Of a stretch of 64,000 bases of DNA, positions 32,001 through 42,118 are shown piece after piece (position 1 is the stretch's first letter; every line of letters begins with the position of its first letter). Origin of the DNA: Zygnema cylindricum. Its lineage: Eukaryota; Streptophyta; Zygnematophyceae; Zygnematales; Zygnemataceae. The position numbers and the translations under genes are program-made. Below the pieces are notes generated by a model, which saw only the letters and a list, made by a program, of their open reading frames with translations, made no database searches and was not told where the DNA came from. The stretch covers positions 188,001 to 252,000 of the forward strand of contig JBBHKE010001492.1 of NCBI GenBank assembly GCA_037447655.1, given 5' to 3'.

Positions 32001-32150
32001 CATTGCGTGAGCAAAGTGCAGCAAAAGCAAACGTTGACACCGAAGGAAGGGGTAAACCTTGCCAAGTGCCAAGAGGGAGTTCGAAGTCAGTGGGAGCAAG
32101 CTCGAAAAGAACACCCACGGACGACTCGGAGAGATCCGGTGAAAATCAAA
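29027..32150 (+). mobile_element. Probable remains of an LTR retroelement (boundaries uncertain)
   Basis: The LRR-unit homology stops at about 29020, where TGTTGAAATCC begins, resembling the starts of other LTRs in the window. About 450 bp later a Gag-like stretch follows. From 30.0 to 32.15 kb the + strand is A/G-rich with interrupted frames; one open frame (31071-31475) is Lys/Arg-rich without recognisable motif, and others (31620-31892, 31953-32201) are unknown. No protease, integrase or RT motif was found and no second LTR was identified. Confidence 0.35.
29475..30000 (+). pseudogene. Copia-type Gag fragment, interrupted
   Basis: EFQGKIFYDLKFQIQHLFSF followed by EKIWCHIIGDVPKL fits the start of Copia Gag (F-x-G-x-x-F-x-x-WKFQ...IW-x-IIxG). 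Farther on, in changing frames, come HISHFTCLLNEAD, LLLILSLPDDFKENH and TWSESVIAVLESVSNN, fitting the UBN2-type Gag core (SLP-x-x-F-x-x). Stops and frame changes show decay. Not the same family as elements A, C or D. Confidence 0.45.
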
Positions 32151-32154
32151 CCTG

Positions 32155-33135
32155 TCAAAGAAAGCACCACACTAGTGAGTCCAGCCGGTTATCCTTTGTG
32201 ATTGACCGCACGTCCGCTGAAGGAATCGCTGGGCTAACCATCGGTTTGTCCCTCGTCTCCCCAATCCCACCTGCCTTTCCGAACCCTTCCTCCGTTAATA
32301 TCGCAGCCTTCATTTTCTCTCTTTTTTTCCTGTCTGTTTTGCCCTCTGCCGCAGGTTTCTTCCTCTTCTGTGTCTTTTTTCTAGACGCATCTCGCGCCTT
32401 TTGGTCGTCTTCTTTGACGTCCTCTCCCTTTTCCGGCAGATTTGCTATCTCACCCTCCGCCGCCAACTTCGCTAATCTGACCCGTTGTCTCCTCTGACCG
32501 TCTTTTTCCCTTCTAATAGCGAGTCTCCTCTCCCTCGCCTCTCTGATCCTCTCCTTCTCCGACGCCGTCGGAGAGTCGCCTCCATCCTTTTCACCCGGGA
32601 CCCCTTTCTTACCCTTTTTCCCACCCTTTACCGATTTCGACCCCTTCGACACATCCTTGGAAGTTTCCCTTTCTTTCCCTCTGGGGACTTTGTTCGTGGC
32701 AGCCTCTCCCGTTGCTAGCAATCCCCAGGAACCGCTACCCGTCATAACGGGCATCAGCTTCCCCAGCGCCTGCATCGTCATGCTAACCACGCGATTGAAC
32801 GCTGTGAAATCCGAGGCGTCCAATGTAATGGTTACCTTCTCCGTCGTCGTAGGAGAAGGCTGGTCTTAGGTTTGGTTGGGCGGTGAATGGGCCATTGAAC
32901 CCTCTCTCCTCTTTTGTCCCTCCCTTCCTTTTTCTCCCTCCCTTTCCTCCTTGCGCTCTCTCTTCTGTCGTCCTTCCCTTCCTTTTCCTCCCTCCCTTTC
33001 CTCCTTGCCCTCTCTCCTCTCTCGTCCTTCCCTTCCTTTTCCTCCCTCCCTTTCCTCCTTGCCCTCCCTCCTCTCTCGTCCTTCCCTCCCTTTTCCTCCC
33101 TCCCTTTCCTCCTTGCCCTCGCTACGCGAGTCCAT
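32155..33135 (-). pseudogene. Unrecognised MDSR-family protein, copy 1 (one in-frame stop)
   Basis: ATG at 33135-33133 opens MDSRSEGKEEREGGKGREGR, then about four 18-residue Arg/Glu/Gly/Lys repeats, EGSMAHSPPNQT, a TAA stop at 32868-32866, and on in the same frame TEKVTITLDASDFTAFNRVV, a basic lysine-rich middle (RKKTQKRKKPAAEGKTDRKK) and AILTEEGFGKAGGIGETR, VVSPAIPSADVRS-like. A leader intron acceptor (TTGCAG) lies just upstream of the ATG. The copy at 34849-37345 shares the start, the TEKVTIT-x-x-ASDF motif and the VSPA-PSADVRS end. Function unknown. The basic repeats suggest nucleic acid binding. It could be a Gag-like protein of an unknown element. Confidence 0.5.
32917..33117. repeat. 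Coding minisatellite, 54-bp unit, about four copies
   Basis: On + the unit is CCCTTCCTTTTCCTCCCTCC plus CTTTCCTCCTTGCCCTCTC... repeated about every 54 bp. On the minus strand it encodes the 18-residue charged repeat of the MDSR protein. The paralogue at 37265-37340 has a single unit, so the number varies between copies. Confidence 0.75.
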
Positions 33136-33357
33136 TCAATACGTATCTGCAACCGTTAAAAAAAAGAAATACGCCTTTTCTAGTAAATCCTAACAGTCCT
33201 ACGCAATTAAACCTTTGCCTCCCACCGATGAAAAATTAACGTAAAAAAGCGTAAAAAATCGTAACAGCCTTGCCCTATTATGCCTTGGTTAAAAAAGTTG
33301 AAAAGGCAAAAAATTGAAACAAGATAACGCTCTCTCTTGCGAAAAACAGCTCACTGT

Positions 33358-33482
33358 GTCGAAGAAGAGTGTTTTTTGCGGTGATGAAATCGAGAATGTA
33401 AAAAAAGAGTTTGTTGGTTGTCGAAGAAGAGTGTTTTTTGCGGTGATGAAATCGAGATTGTGAAAAAAGAGTCCGTTGTAAA
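33358..33482. repeat. 62-bp tandem duplication
   Basis: GAAGAAGAGTGTTTTTTGCG followed by GTGATGAAATCGAGA occurs at 33361 and 33423. Confidence 0.75.
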
Positions 33483-33659
33483 ACCCGGCTTTTTAAAACC
33501 CTACTAGTAATATAATACTCCACCTTGTTAAATCGGTGGTTTTGTTACGTTAAAAGTACGGATACATGTGAGCCCCCGTACGTATTATGGGGTGAACGGG
33601 ATGAATCTACTATTTATTATTTGAATATAATTAGAACCTTTCCCGGTTATAAGATTCAC

Positions 33660-33732
33660 TACGATTTAGCGGTTAGAGACGACGGTAAGGCCCTTGCGCG
33701 GCAAGGTTCGAGTCCCATTGCGCCCAGCAAAT
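33660..33732 (+). other. tRNA-like sequence upstream of MDSR copy 1 (antisense to it)
   Basis: TTAGCGGTTAGAGACGACGG followed about 25 nt later by AAGGTTCGAGTCCCATTGCG CCCA. GGTTCGAGTCC is a perfect B-box/T-arm and AGCGGTTAGAG looks like the D-arm. No matching 5' acceptor strand is seen, so this is a tRNA-derived sequence, not a functional tRNA gene. Confidence 0.5.
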
Positions 33733-33784
33733 CGACAATTGTTGACGATATTTCATTCTTTTTTGGCAGCTCCCTTTTTAACCC

Positions 33785-34255
33785 ATTATTTTTAAGAAAA
33801 AATTAACGCTATAAATTATGGGTTTACTTCCAAGAGACGTGGCAGATTACAGTCCTCGTCCTTAAATAACATTATTATTTATAATTTATTTAAGAAGATT
33901 TAAAAAGCAGGGATGAAGAAAGTACCGAGTCCGCTGTACTTCTGGTACGTATTATTTTTAAGAAAAAATTAACGCTATAAATTATGGGTTTACTTCCAAG
34001 AGACGTGGCAGATTACGGTCCACGTCCTTAAATAGCATTATTATTTATAATTTATTTAAGAAGATTTAGAAAACATGGATGAAGAAAGTACAGAGTCCGC
34101 TGTACTTCTGGTACGGCTACGATTATGGGTTTACTTCCAAGAGACGTGGCAGATTACGGTCCACGTCCTTAAATAGCATTACTATTTATAATTTGTTTAA
34201 GAAGATTTAGAAAATAGAGATGAAGAATGTACAGAGTCCGCTGTACTTTTGGTAC
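33785..34255. repeat. Three tandem copies of a ~155-bp repeat
   Basis: Each unit has ATTATGGGTTTACTTCCAAG, AGACGTGGCAGATTAC-GTCC, CGTCCTTAAATA, AAGAAGATTTA-AAA and GAGTCCGCTGTACTT-TGGTACG. Starts near 33790, 33955 and 34120. Single related copies occur at 36235-36375 and 37735-37870. The CCACGTC/GACGTGG pair is self-complementary. Confidence 0.75.
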
Positions 34256-34499
34256 GGCTATGATACGGCATGGCCGTCCCGTCCCGTTGACGGCTGTTGA
34301 GCTTGTAGGTATGGCTCCGCTTCCCGTGATCCCCGTAGACAGATTGTCGTGAAGAAACGTTAATGTTATTTTAGACGGAGTTTGATACAAAAAAAGATGC
34401 AGTTACAGTTCGTCGTACAACTATTAAAAACCTTGAAAACGGTTGAGGTTCGACATGTCATTAATCACGGGACAGTTGTATGTTTATATATGTATGGAG

Positions 34500-34705
34500 G
34501 CCTTCGAAACCATGAAAACTAGAAAACACAAACCCAACGAACAACAAACCCATTCACATCATAGACCGGGAAAAGAATTGAGGGAAACAAACCCATTCAC
34601 AACATACAGAGGGAGAAGAAACGAGTAAAATTAAACAACGGAAAACAAACCCATTCACAACATACACCGAAGAAGAAACGAGTAAAATTAAACAGACGAC
34701 ATGCT
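34500..34705. repeat. Short tandem repeat, ACAAACCCATTCACA unit family
   Basis: ACAAACCCATTCACA(A/T)CATA followed by GAAGAAACGAGTAAAATTAA AC recurs with a spacing of about 50-60 bp (near 34545, 34588, 34646). No coding frame. Confidence 0.6.
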
Positions 34706-35794
34706 ATTATGTTGACGGCCAGAGTCTTAACATAATCCGAATGAAAATCCCATTTCTCTCCCATCCTTTAAACTGCCCTCATGAACGACCGACACCTGTA
34801 TTTATTCTTAATCTTTTCCCTATCTTCTTTCTTTCTCCCCGCATTCCCTTATCTCTCCCTGGTTCCTTTCGCGCTTTCCCTGCCATGCCGCCTTGTTTTG
34901 ATCCGGCGCCGTAATCGAGATTTTGTCCTCCTTACCAGGGCATTCTGGAGCCCATGCAGCAGTTCGCGCCTTCCTTCCCGCATAGTGAATGTCAGTTCCT
35001 CTATCAACGTCTTCATCGTGGGAACCCAATTGCTCGCGTTTAGCGACGGGACGGGACCAGGATTGAACCCTTCCCTTAAATTTTCCCTAACCCAACTGCT
35101 CTGCTTTCTTGTGGTTGAGAGCAACATTTTTTTACGGTCCTGTTCATCCATAGCCTCGCTCTGCAACCATTTGAATTCGGCGACGTTGTCCCGCTGGAAG
35201 TCAATCATTGTCTGACCCCATAACCGTCGCGACCGGTCTATTGCACGGCTGTACACTTCTTTCGCTAAAATAAAGCCTTGTCGCACAACCTTTCCTTTTC
35301 CTCTTGTGTCATCGAGAAAGGGATCACAATCCATCTTCGCATGGTACCTACACGATGCATATCAAATTCGTTGAACGCCTCATCCTCGATATCGGGGTCG
35401 CCCGAGTTTTTCCCCGTATGGCCGAATTCCGCGAGTCGGTCGTGGAGGCCGTTCCACCGTCTGTGCCCTGCGGCGTTTCGGGGACTATTTCCCCAATCGT
35501 CCCGCGTTCGCCCTCCGGTATTATTTCCGCAATTGTCACCCGTTCGTCCTCCGCGGTCGCTAGTACATCCGGCGTCGTCCGTTTCGAATGTTCCCCCCTG
35601 TCCCCTGTCCCCTTGGAGGCACCCGTTGGAGTGGTCCCCCGATCCTTTTCTCCTCCTCCTCCGTGCGTGTGTTGCGGAATTATGCCGCCCGATATCGTCC
35701 GGAGGCCACCTGTAAAAAAACCCAATAATACGTTCAATTCCCATTACCCGAATTTGGAAAATTGTTAAAATTTAATTTCCTGTACGGATTGTTA

Positions 35795-35848
35795 GATTTA
35801 CGAATTCGTAGATTTACGAATTCGTAGATTTACGTACGAATTCTGGAT
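35795..35848. repeat. Small tandem repeat of GTAGATTTACGAATTC
   Basis: Three imperfect 16-18-bp units inside the intron of MDSR copy 2, each containing the palindrome GAATTC. Confidence 0.6.
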
Positions 35849-36234
35849 GATTCAGCATTTTTAATTATTCAAGTACGGATATATTTCATAAAATATCCGT
35901 TAACGCACTAACAATTGCCATGTGAGCTAAAAACCCTAGGTACAACCACGATTAGGTGTACGATTTAAAATATGTCGTACGGATCCATGTTTTAGTGAAC
36001 ATTTATATGTCGCGTAACAGAAATTAGAGTTACGAATTGATTAACGTGAATGTATGCGACTGTGTACGAAATGTCAGAATTTGTAGTTTTCCCTACAATA
36101 CAGTGAATTTCCTCTCGACAAATCAGCTGTACCCATTTCGGCGTTCGTAGAAAATTTAGTGTGTAAGTTATATTTCGAAATTTTCTCAGTCGAAATTACA
36201 CCTTTAATCGTTATTAGCGTGTACAAATTATTAG

Positions 36235-36375
36235 AGTAAAGAAAAAATTAGCGTCATTCATTGTAATTTAGTGAAAGAAGACGTGGCAGATATTGGTCCA
36301 CTTCCTTAAATAGTGTAATTTATTTTATTGAAGGTATCAATGTGAAAATTATGGGGTGCCGACATACTGTACCGT
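36235..36375. repeat. Single copy of the AGACGTGGCAGAT repeat
   Basis: TAAAGAAAAAATTAGCGTC, AGACGTGGCAGATATTGGTC, CTTCCTTAAATAGTGTA, ATTATGGGGTGCCGACAT: matches 37735-37870 in the same order and orientation and, in part, the tandem units at 33785-34255. Confidence 0.6.
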
Positions 36376-37734
36376 ACGAAGGCTAATAACGATTCACGTT
36401 AAACTCAGAAAATAATGATGTAATTTTTGTTTTTGGAAAACAAAAAAAAAAACTGTAGACCCGTACCTCTTTCCTCGAGTGCCGCACCCTCATTCTCCCC
36501 TTCTTGCTCCGAATCGCTCGATCCCCCCGACTCTGTGGGAGGGTCCTTTCTGCCCGTGGCCAAGATTCGCAGCCTTTGGCTCTTGCGAGCCTCTAATTCC
36601 TCCATCCGGGAAAAAAGCGAAAGTCGCGGCACAGTTTCCTCACACACTGGGAATTTTCCCTTTTCCTCCCTTGTTACTGGTTTTTTCCGCTGTTCCACTC
36701 TATTCCCCGCCGAATCCATCTGGTTACCCTTTTTCCCTGACCGCACGTCCGCGGAAGGAACCGCAGGGCTAACCACCGTTGTTTCCCTCGTTCCCCCAAC
36801 CCCACCTACCTGTCCCAACCCTTCCTCCGCTAATTGCGCAGCTTCTTTCCTTTTTTTTTTCTTGTTTTTCCCTTTTTTCTCTTTCTGACCTTTTCCGTCC
36901 ATAATTGCCGCCAAGAGCATTTTTGTTGTCTCTTCAATTTTTTTTTTCTACGGCAGTCTCCTCTCCCTCTTCTCTCGACCCTCTTTTTCGCGATCGAGAG
37001 CTCATTAAGAGCCATGCCACCCATTGAGATTTGTTTTACACATCTCTCCTTTGTTTTTTTTTCGGGGTTTTTTCTGCTGATCCTCTTCGTTTAATAATGA
37101 CAGGACCCGCCGATTGGCAAGCTTCCCCATCCGATCGCTGACAACGCTAAGAAATCCGAGGCGTTATATGTTATGGTTACCTTCTCCGTTTCCGTTGATG
37201 TAAGTGAAGCCGGCTCCTGGGTCGGGTTGGCCGGTGATATGGCAGTAGGAGAAGAGGAATGGGCCATTGAACCCTCCCTCCTCTCTCTTCTTTCCCTTCG
37301 TTTTCCTCCCTCCCTTTCCTCGTCGCCCTCGCCACGCGAGTCCATCCAATACGTATTTGCGACACTTAAAGAAAAAATGAAAAAGTTGGTATTCTCGAAA
37401 GAAATACCTAACACTTGTACGTAATTATACGTTGGCTCCCACCGATGAAAATTTGAGGTATTGTAAATGAGAAAGAAAATGGTCTCCCTTGCGAAACTAC
37501 CACCCTGTCGAGTGCAAAAGCGCCTTGATGAAAATGAGAAGTAAATCGCCTTAGATGAAAATGTGAAGTAAGTCCGTGTGGTGTCGTTGGCTTCTTTCAA
37601 ACCTTAATAATAATACGCGTCGCATAAAGTACGGATATATCCGAACACCGTACGTATTATATTGTTTTATGGTCATCCATTTATATCCGTTGAAAAGATA
37701 CATCGTGAATCGTTATTACCGTTGAGAATTTATT

Positions 37735-37870
37735 AGTGTAAAGAAAAAATTAGCGTCGTTTATTATAAATTTAGTACCACGAGACGTGGCAGATTATGGT
37801 TCACGTCCTTAAATAGTGTAGTTTAATATATTTAAGGTATTAATGAAAAAATTTTGGGGCGCCGATGTAG
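37735..37870. repeat. Second single copy of the AGACGTGGCAGAT repeat
   Basis: Same block order as 36235-36375, ending TTTTGGGGCGCCGATGTAG. It lies upstream of MDSR copy 2 as the tandem array lies upstream of copy 1, so the whole gene-plus-upstream unit was duplicated. Confidence 0.6.
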
Positions 37871-38164
37871 AGTTCATAGATTCGCGGTGTAGTGTTAGGT
37901 ACATTTGTTTAGTGCGCGATCCTTATTCGCACTATATTCCCAACAGTCTGCATGTCGTCGCTATCCTTATTCGCAGTATATGCATGGCGTCGCCATCCTT
38001 AATCGCACCATACTCCCAACAGTCTGCATGGCAGTTTGCATGGCGGCGTTGTCTTTGTTCGCACTATATTCCCAACAATCTGAATGGTGGTGTATTGTTT
38101 AAAAACCCATAAAGCAATTATTGAATTTTTATATAAAAGTGAAACCCCTTCCGGTTAACGTATA

Positions 38165-38305
38165 GTACGAGGTAGTGGTTAGAGCAGACGTTTACACCCC
38201 GCTCTGTAGTTTCAACGTGTGCAACGTTCGAGTCCTACTGGGGCCACCATCGCTATGTAGATTCACCGTGTGCAACGTTCGAGTCCTATTGGGTCCACCA
38301 TCGTT
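38165..38305 (+). other. tRNA-like sequence with duplicated 3' half (antisense to MDSR copy 2)
   Basis: GAGGTAGTGGTTAGAGCAGA (D-arm-like) is followed by ACGTTCGAGTCCTACTGGGG CCACCA. The T-arm plus encoded CCA occurs twice (near 38228-38250 and 38276-38299), showing duplication of the 3' half. An encoded CCA suggests origin from a mature tRNA. The 5' acceptor strand does not pair, so this is not a functional tRNA gene. Confidence 0.5.
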
Positions 38306-38309
38306 ATTT

Positions 38310-38540
38310 TTTGTTTGTAACCCTAAAAAGTACGGAATTATAAAAAAATAAGCCTAAAAGGCAGCAAAAGAGAAATATGTAGTAGGCGTGTACGGATTAA
38401 GAGGAAAAAATATGCGAAAACTCTAAAGAAAAAACCATATTTTGTTTGTACTGTAAAAAAGTACGGAATTATAAAGAAAAAAAACCTAAAAGCCAGCAAA
38501 AGAGAAATTCGTAGTAGCCGTGTACGGATTAAAAGGCAAC
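38310..38540. repeat. Tandem duplication of a ~130-bp AT-rich block
   Basis: Both units contain AAGTACGGAATTATAAA, CCTAAAAG(G/C)CAGCAAAAG, AGAAAT and GTGTACGGATTAA. A third partial unit may follow to about 38660. No gene between 38310 and 39060. Confidence 0.6.
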
Positions 38541-39130
38541 AGAAGAGAAATTCGTCGTTTAGCTTTCGTGTACGGTTTTTTTTGTTTCTTCGTGTGTTTG
38601 AGAATAATGTACGGCCATAAAAAATATAAAAGCCAAAAGGCAGCAAAATCATTCCAGCAAAAGACAAAACTCGAAAAATTTAAGTTTATTTAATATGACT
38701 TCAGCCTAAATGGCCACGTCGTTAAATACTTGCTCAAAACAAACAATACAGCGTTTTAATTAAAGGTAGGTCTTACGTCTGAAGTGAATTACAATGACGC
38801 GCCAACCAAACTAAACTTCACCCGAAACTAAAGTTCACCCGAAACAGTGAATTACAATGACGCGCCAACCAAACTAAAGTGCACCCTAAAGTAAATACGG
38901 TACGTAAATTAATAAATTAATTATAGCCTAAAAACCCAAATAAGCATTGAAATCCATTTCAAACCAAACTAAAATTTGACGCCAGGCCAAACAAAATTAT
39001 CAAATTGTTGCGTTGATCGTAGTCCTCGTGCGTTTCCACCGCGGGGATGCGGGGTAGCTATTACTATTGCGGGGGCCACGATCGTAGTCCCCGTCCTGTT
39101 CCACCGCGGAGGTCGCGGGGGCAGGAATAT

Positions 39131-41070
39131 TTATTCCGGCGGGCCCCGCTGTTCGTACTTGTACACCCAAGGAAGTTGCATTGTGGGGTCCAAATGGACA
39201 TTGAAAAAAGCCTCTTGCCCAAATACATCCGCGTTGGCAGTATACCGCAAAGTGGCGGGCCCCAACCCCATCCCGTGTTGATTTGCCCAGGCGACAGCGC
39301 GGTCTCTAGCTCCGTTTGGAGTACGAATAGACCCGGCCGGAAACAGGTGTAAGGGTCCACGCGGCACAGCGCGCTATTACCGTGTGACACCAGCATTTCC
39401 GCAATTGACTTGACCTCCACACGAGTAACCCCCTCTACTACTGGTCTTGTGACTAATTCTACCTCCGCAACCAGCCGTCCGTAATGATCATCATATTTCG
39501 GGTGAACCCGAACTGTAATACCTCCTCCCTCGCCCCTCACGTTATCACGTAGTATCTTCTTGAATTCGGAAGTAAGAGCGTTCCACAACATCGAGTCCTG
39601 ATTTTTCTCTATCCCATCCACGTTCGTGATGCGAATAAAGATTTTTACTGGAAACTTATTAAATGGAAAGCGAGCATGTTCCATAAAACAGGTTCCGCAC
39701 AATAATTTACCGTCGTCAATCTCGATAGGGTCGGCGTACATTGTGTTTATATAAATTATTATCTCGTCCAGATTGTTCACTAAAAAATCGTACAAATCGT
39801 CGCAAAAAGAATGCGAGAAACGGCATGGAAACTGGCGTGTAGGTTTGGACAAAACCTCTCCAAATTCTTCATGGCGAGGGCGAAATTATCCGGCATTTCC
39901 GAGTATGGTAAATCCGTCAAATATTTGCGAATGTAGTTGCATATCACGGTTGCCCAAGCGATCTTCGTCGTCATGGACCCCCCCGTTCCCGGTGTGGGGC
40001 CGACATGGCCTAAGTCCCCGACTTCCGCTCCGTAACGCGTCGTTGCTATGAAGCGGAGTGCGGGCATGAAGGTGGCGACTTTGAAATACCTGTAATCCTT
40101 GTTCGACTTTTTTAGCCAGCCCGGCGGCGTCCGCAATCCCTGACCTTCTAGGAAATCCAATGCCTCCTGGCCTTGTTCACTCAACCATTTGAAGAGGCCT
40201 TTTCGGTGCACGATAGTGAAATGGCCTTCTTGGGAGGCATCTAATCGGCTACCGCGTAATCGCATGGCCTGCTCTAGGTGCCAAACCATCTTTCCTCTTT
40301 CGAAATGTTGTGACTCCTTTGCGACCTCTTTTAGGTCCTTGTCGCTCTTCTTTGGACGACTACAGTGTTGGTTGATGTTCGATATATGTTTCTCCACCTA
40401 AATGACGGGTTAAAGGCGTTTTGTTAGTGGAGGTTATCACTGTTTGCCACAAAATAGTCGTGTCACACACCATTATTCTTTAACTCTGATGCACACTCAT
40501 TATAATTTCTAAGCGTGATGCACAACCCTTTAATTTTTTTAAGCGTGATGCACACGCATTATTCATTAAGCGTGACGCACACGATCCCCCAACGTAGTTC
40601 CTAGAAAATTATGCCCCATCACCCAATTATAAAAGGCCCCCTTAAAAAATCATTTGCGGGGAAATGTGAATGGTCTTACATTACTGATGTCTTCCGGGTA
40701 GCAATAATTCGTTTCCAGCCGTTGCTCGTCCGTATTTTTAAGGGCGAACGTGGTTCCACGCCACATCCGCACCAACTTAAGATATTTGGAGGGCGACCAA
40801 TATGCGGCATGTATAGTGGGATCCCCCAGATTTGGTGGGGGCTCCATGTTGACGCTTTCATCGTTAGGTATTTTTTGCCTTTTATATTGCGGGTGTTCAT
40901 TCCGGTTTTGACCGTCCTCCCCGGACTGGTTTCCACCGTCCTCCTCCCTCGCCCGTGGATTATTAGAGTCCAACCCCCCTTTCGCCTTCTCCTTCCTCGG
41001 CCGCTCCCCCCTTTTTGCCCTTTCTTGCTGTTTAGTTCTTCCCCTTGGCGCTATGCTGGCCTTCCTGGCG
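39131..41070 (-). pseudogene. Unrecognised intron-containing protein (YCYPED family), frameshifted
   Basis: The first exon is open from the Copia insertion at 41070 down to 40680: a basic N-terminus (RKASIAPRGRTKQQERAKR), then YWSPSKYLKLVRMWRGTTFA and NYCYPEDISN. Donor AAT/GTAAGA, intron 40398-40679, acceptor ATTTAG, exon from 40397: VEKHISNINQHCSRPKKSDK, HFERGKMVWHLEQAMRLRG, TIVHRKGLFKWLSEQGQEAL. Near 39800 the frame changes (overlap of 73 nt) to FCDDLYDFLVNNLDEIIIYI and KLLCGTCFMEHARFPFNKFP, and near 39360 it changes again to HLFPAGSIRTPNGARDRAVA and LPWVYKYEQRGPPE, ending at 39131. The splice join is in frame. Two frameshifts make it a probable pseudogene. I recognise no domain. No hydrophobic segments of membrane type. 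Confidence 0.5.
40485..40585. repeat. Short tandem repeat AAGCGTGATGCACAC in an intron
   Basis: Four imperfect units of about 30-35 bp (T-CTGATGCACACTCATTAT, AAGCGTGATGCACAACC, AAGCGTGATGCACACGCATT, AAGCGTGACGCACACG) inside the intron of the gene above. Confidence 0.65.
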
Positions 41071-41075
41071 GCCTG

Positions 41076-42118
41076 TGTTGAAATAAGTAGTTTTTAATAT
41101 ATTTTCTAGGTCTAAATTTGTTAGAAAAGAAAAAGTAGGCAGTCTACCTCTATCTCTTCTCTCTCTCTCGCCCCCATACTTGTTGTAGTCACTGAAGGAG
41201 GGAGAAAGAGAGCAATGGAGCCATGGCTGCCTCAACTCCATAGGAAGGACTAAAGAGTGGCTTAAGCCACTCTCAACAAAAGGTTGAGTCCGGAAGGACT
41301 CGAACCCCCGACCGGTAGAGCGCGGCGTAGCCGTTAGCTCTAACCAGTCTGTCGTAGAGGTTCGTTAGGAGATATAGGGTTTCATTAGTATTTAAACTAT
41401 TGTAATGTACTAGATTCATTTAACTGAAACCCTCAACGCCACACATAGATACAGTTCTACGAAATACGAAGTACTGTACTTGTTTGAAATGGATATCGCG
41501 CATTTTGTTTAGAAAGCGAAACAAATATCGCGCAAGTATTTATTACGGCTGAGATTGAATTTCACGTCAAATCTAACGGCGCACATTATCGCCGAAATCC
41601 CGGAATGGTCATTTTGGCATTTAGTGACGTGGCATGACCTGGCGCCACGTGGGAAGACATCATTCGGTCGCGGGAATTCCGAGGAATGTACGGACGAGTG
41701 GAAAGTGGACACGCGTCCACTTAATGGCCTTGTCGTACAGAGGCCGTACAGAAAGTACATCGGCAGTAGTACTTTCTAGTACTATACAGTTTTATGATTG
41801 GTTCGTACAGGCAGTAGATAGGAGCTGTGAGAGGGAATTAGGAAAAACTAGGACTTAGGAAAATTTAGGTAGATAGTCCTCTCTCTCAGAGAGTTGGTAT
41901 AAATTGGCATCTTTGCCACCCTATAACTTATCGCCTGGTTGGCCGTTTTCAGTGATTCTTTTTTCTACGGACTCTGGGGAGTCCAAGCTACACAGGGGTG
42001 CTGTCAAATTGTCAGTTTGCCTTCTTGGGCAGCAGTGGTTGTGGCTTAAAGTGGGTTAGTTAAATACTATCTAGAGGCTTCCTGTATTCTGTGGTCCAAT
42101 GGAGGACACAGAATTGCA
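41076..42118 (+). repeat. 5' LTR of element C
   Basis: 1,043 bp, TG...CA. TATAAATTGG (about 41898) preceded by the inverted CTCTCTCTCAGAGAG is a good core promoter; element D has the same arrangement. An antisense tRNA-like module lies at 41283-41350. The last 20 bp already encode MEDTELQ of Gag. Confidence 0.95.
41283..41350 (-). other. tRNA-like module in 5' LTR of element C, antisense to the element
   Basis: On the minus strand: CTGGTTAGAGCTAACGGCTA, CGCCGCGCTCTACCGG, TCGGGGGTTCGAGTCCTTCC. GGTTCGAGTCC matches the B-box exactly and GGTTAGAGC is D-arm-like; GGC-TAC-GCC can form an anticodon-type stem. The same copy is in the 3' LTR at 46667-46735. Confidence 0.55.

Larger units (their letters stand above)
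34849..37345 (-). pseudogene. Unrecognised MDSR-family protein, copy 2 (with intron, frameshifted)
   Basis: The start at 37345 gives MDSRGEGDEEREGGKR, SMAHSSSPTA and TEKVTITYNASDFLAL, then homology to copy 1 breaks. It resumes near 36890 with a Lys-rich tract, QLAEEGLGQVGGVGGTRETT and VVSPAVPSADVRSGKK, then EELEARKSQRLRIL and an acidic end. A donor (AGAG/GTACGG, exon end 36467) and acceptor (TTTTTTTACAG, exon start 35709) join in frame as ALEERG-GLRTISGGIIPQ. Downstream are DPDIEDEAFNEFDMHRVGTM RRWIV (another frame) and, after a second shift in a TTTT run, LAKEVYSRAIDRSRRLWGQ to the end at 34849. At least two frameshifts make this copy a pseudogene unless they are assembly errors. Product unknown. 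Confidence 0.5.

Noticed and set aside
32876-33239. Pro/Ser/Leu-rich frames on the + strand
   Set aside because: Antisense shadows of the 54-bp coding minisatellite.
38165-38250. Functional tRNA gene with encoded CCA
   Set aside because: No 5' acceptor strand pairs with GGGGCC, and the 3' half is duplicated; kept only as tRNA-like.
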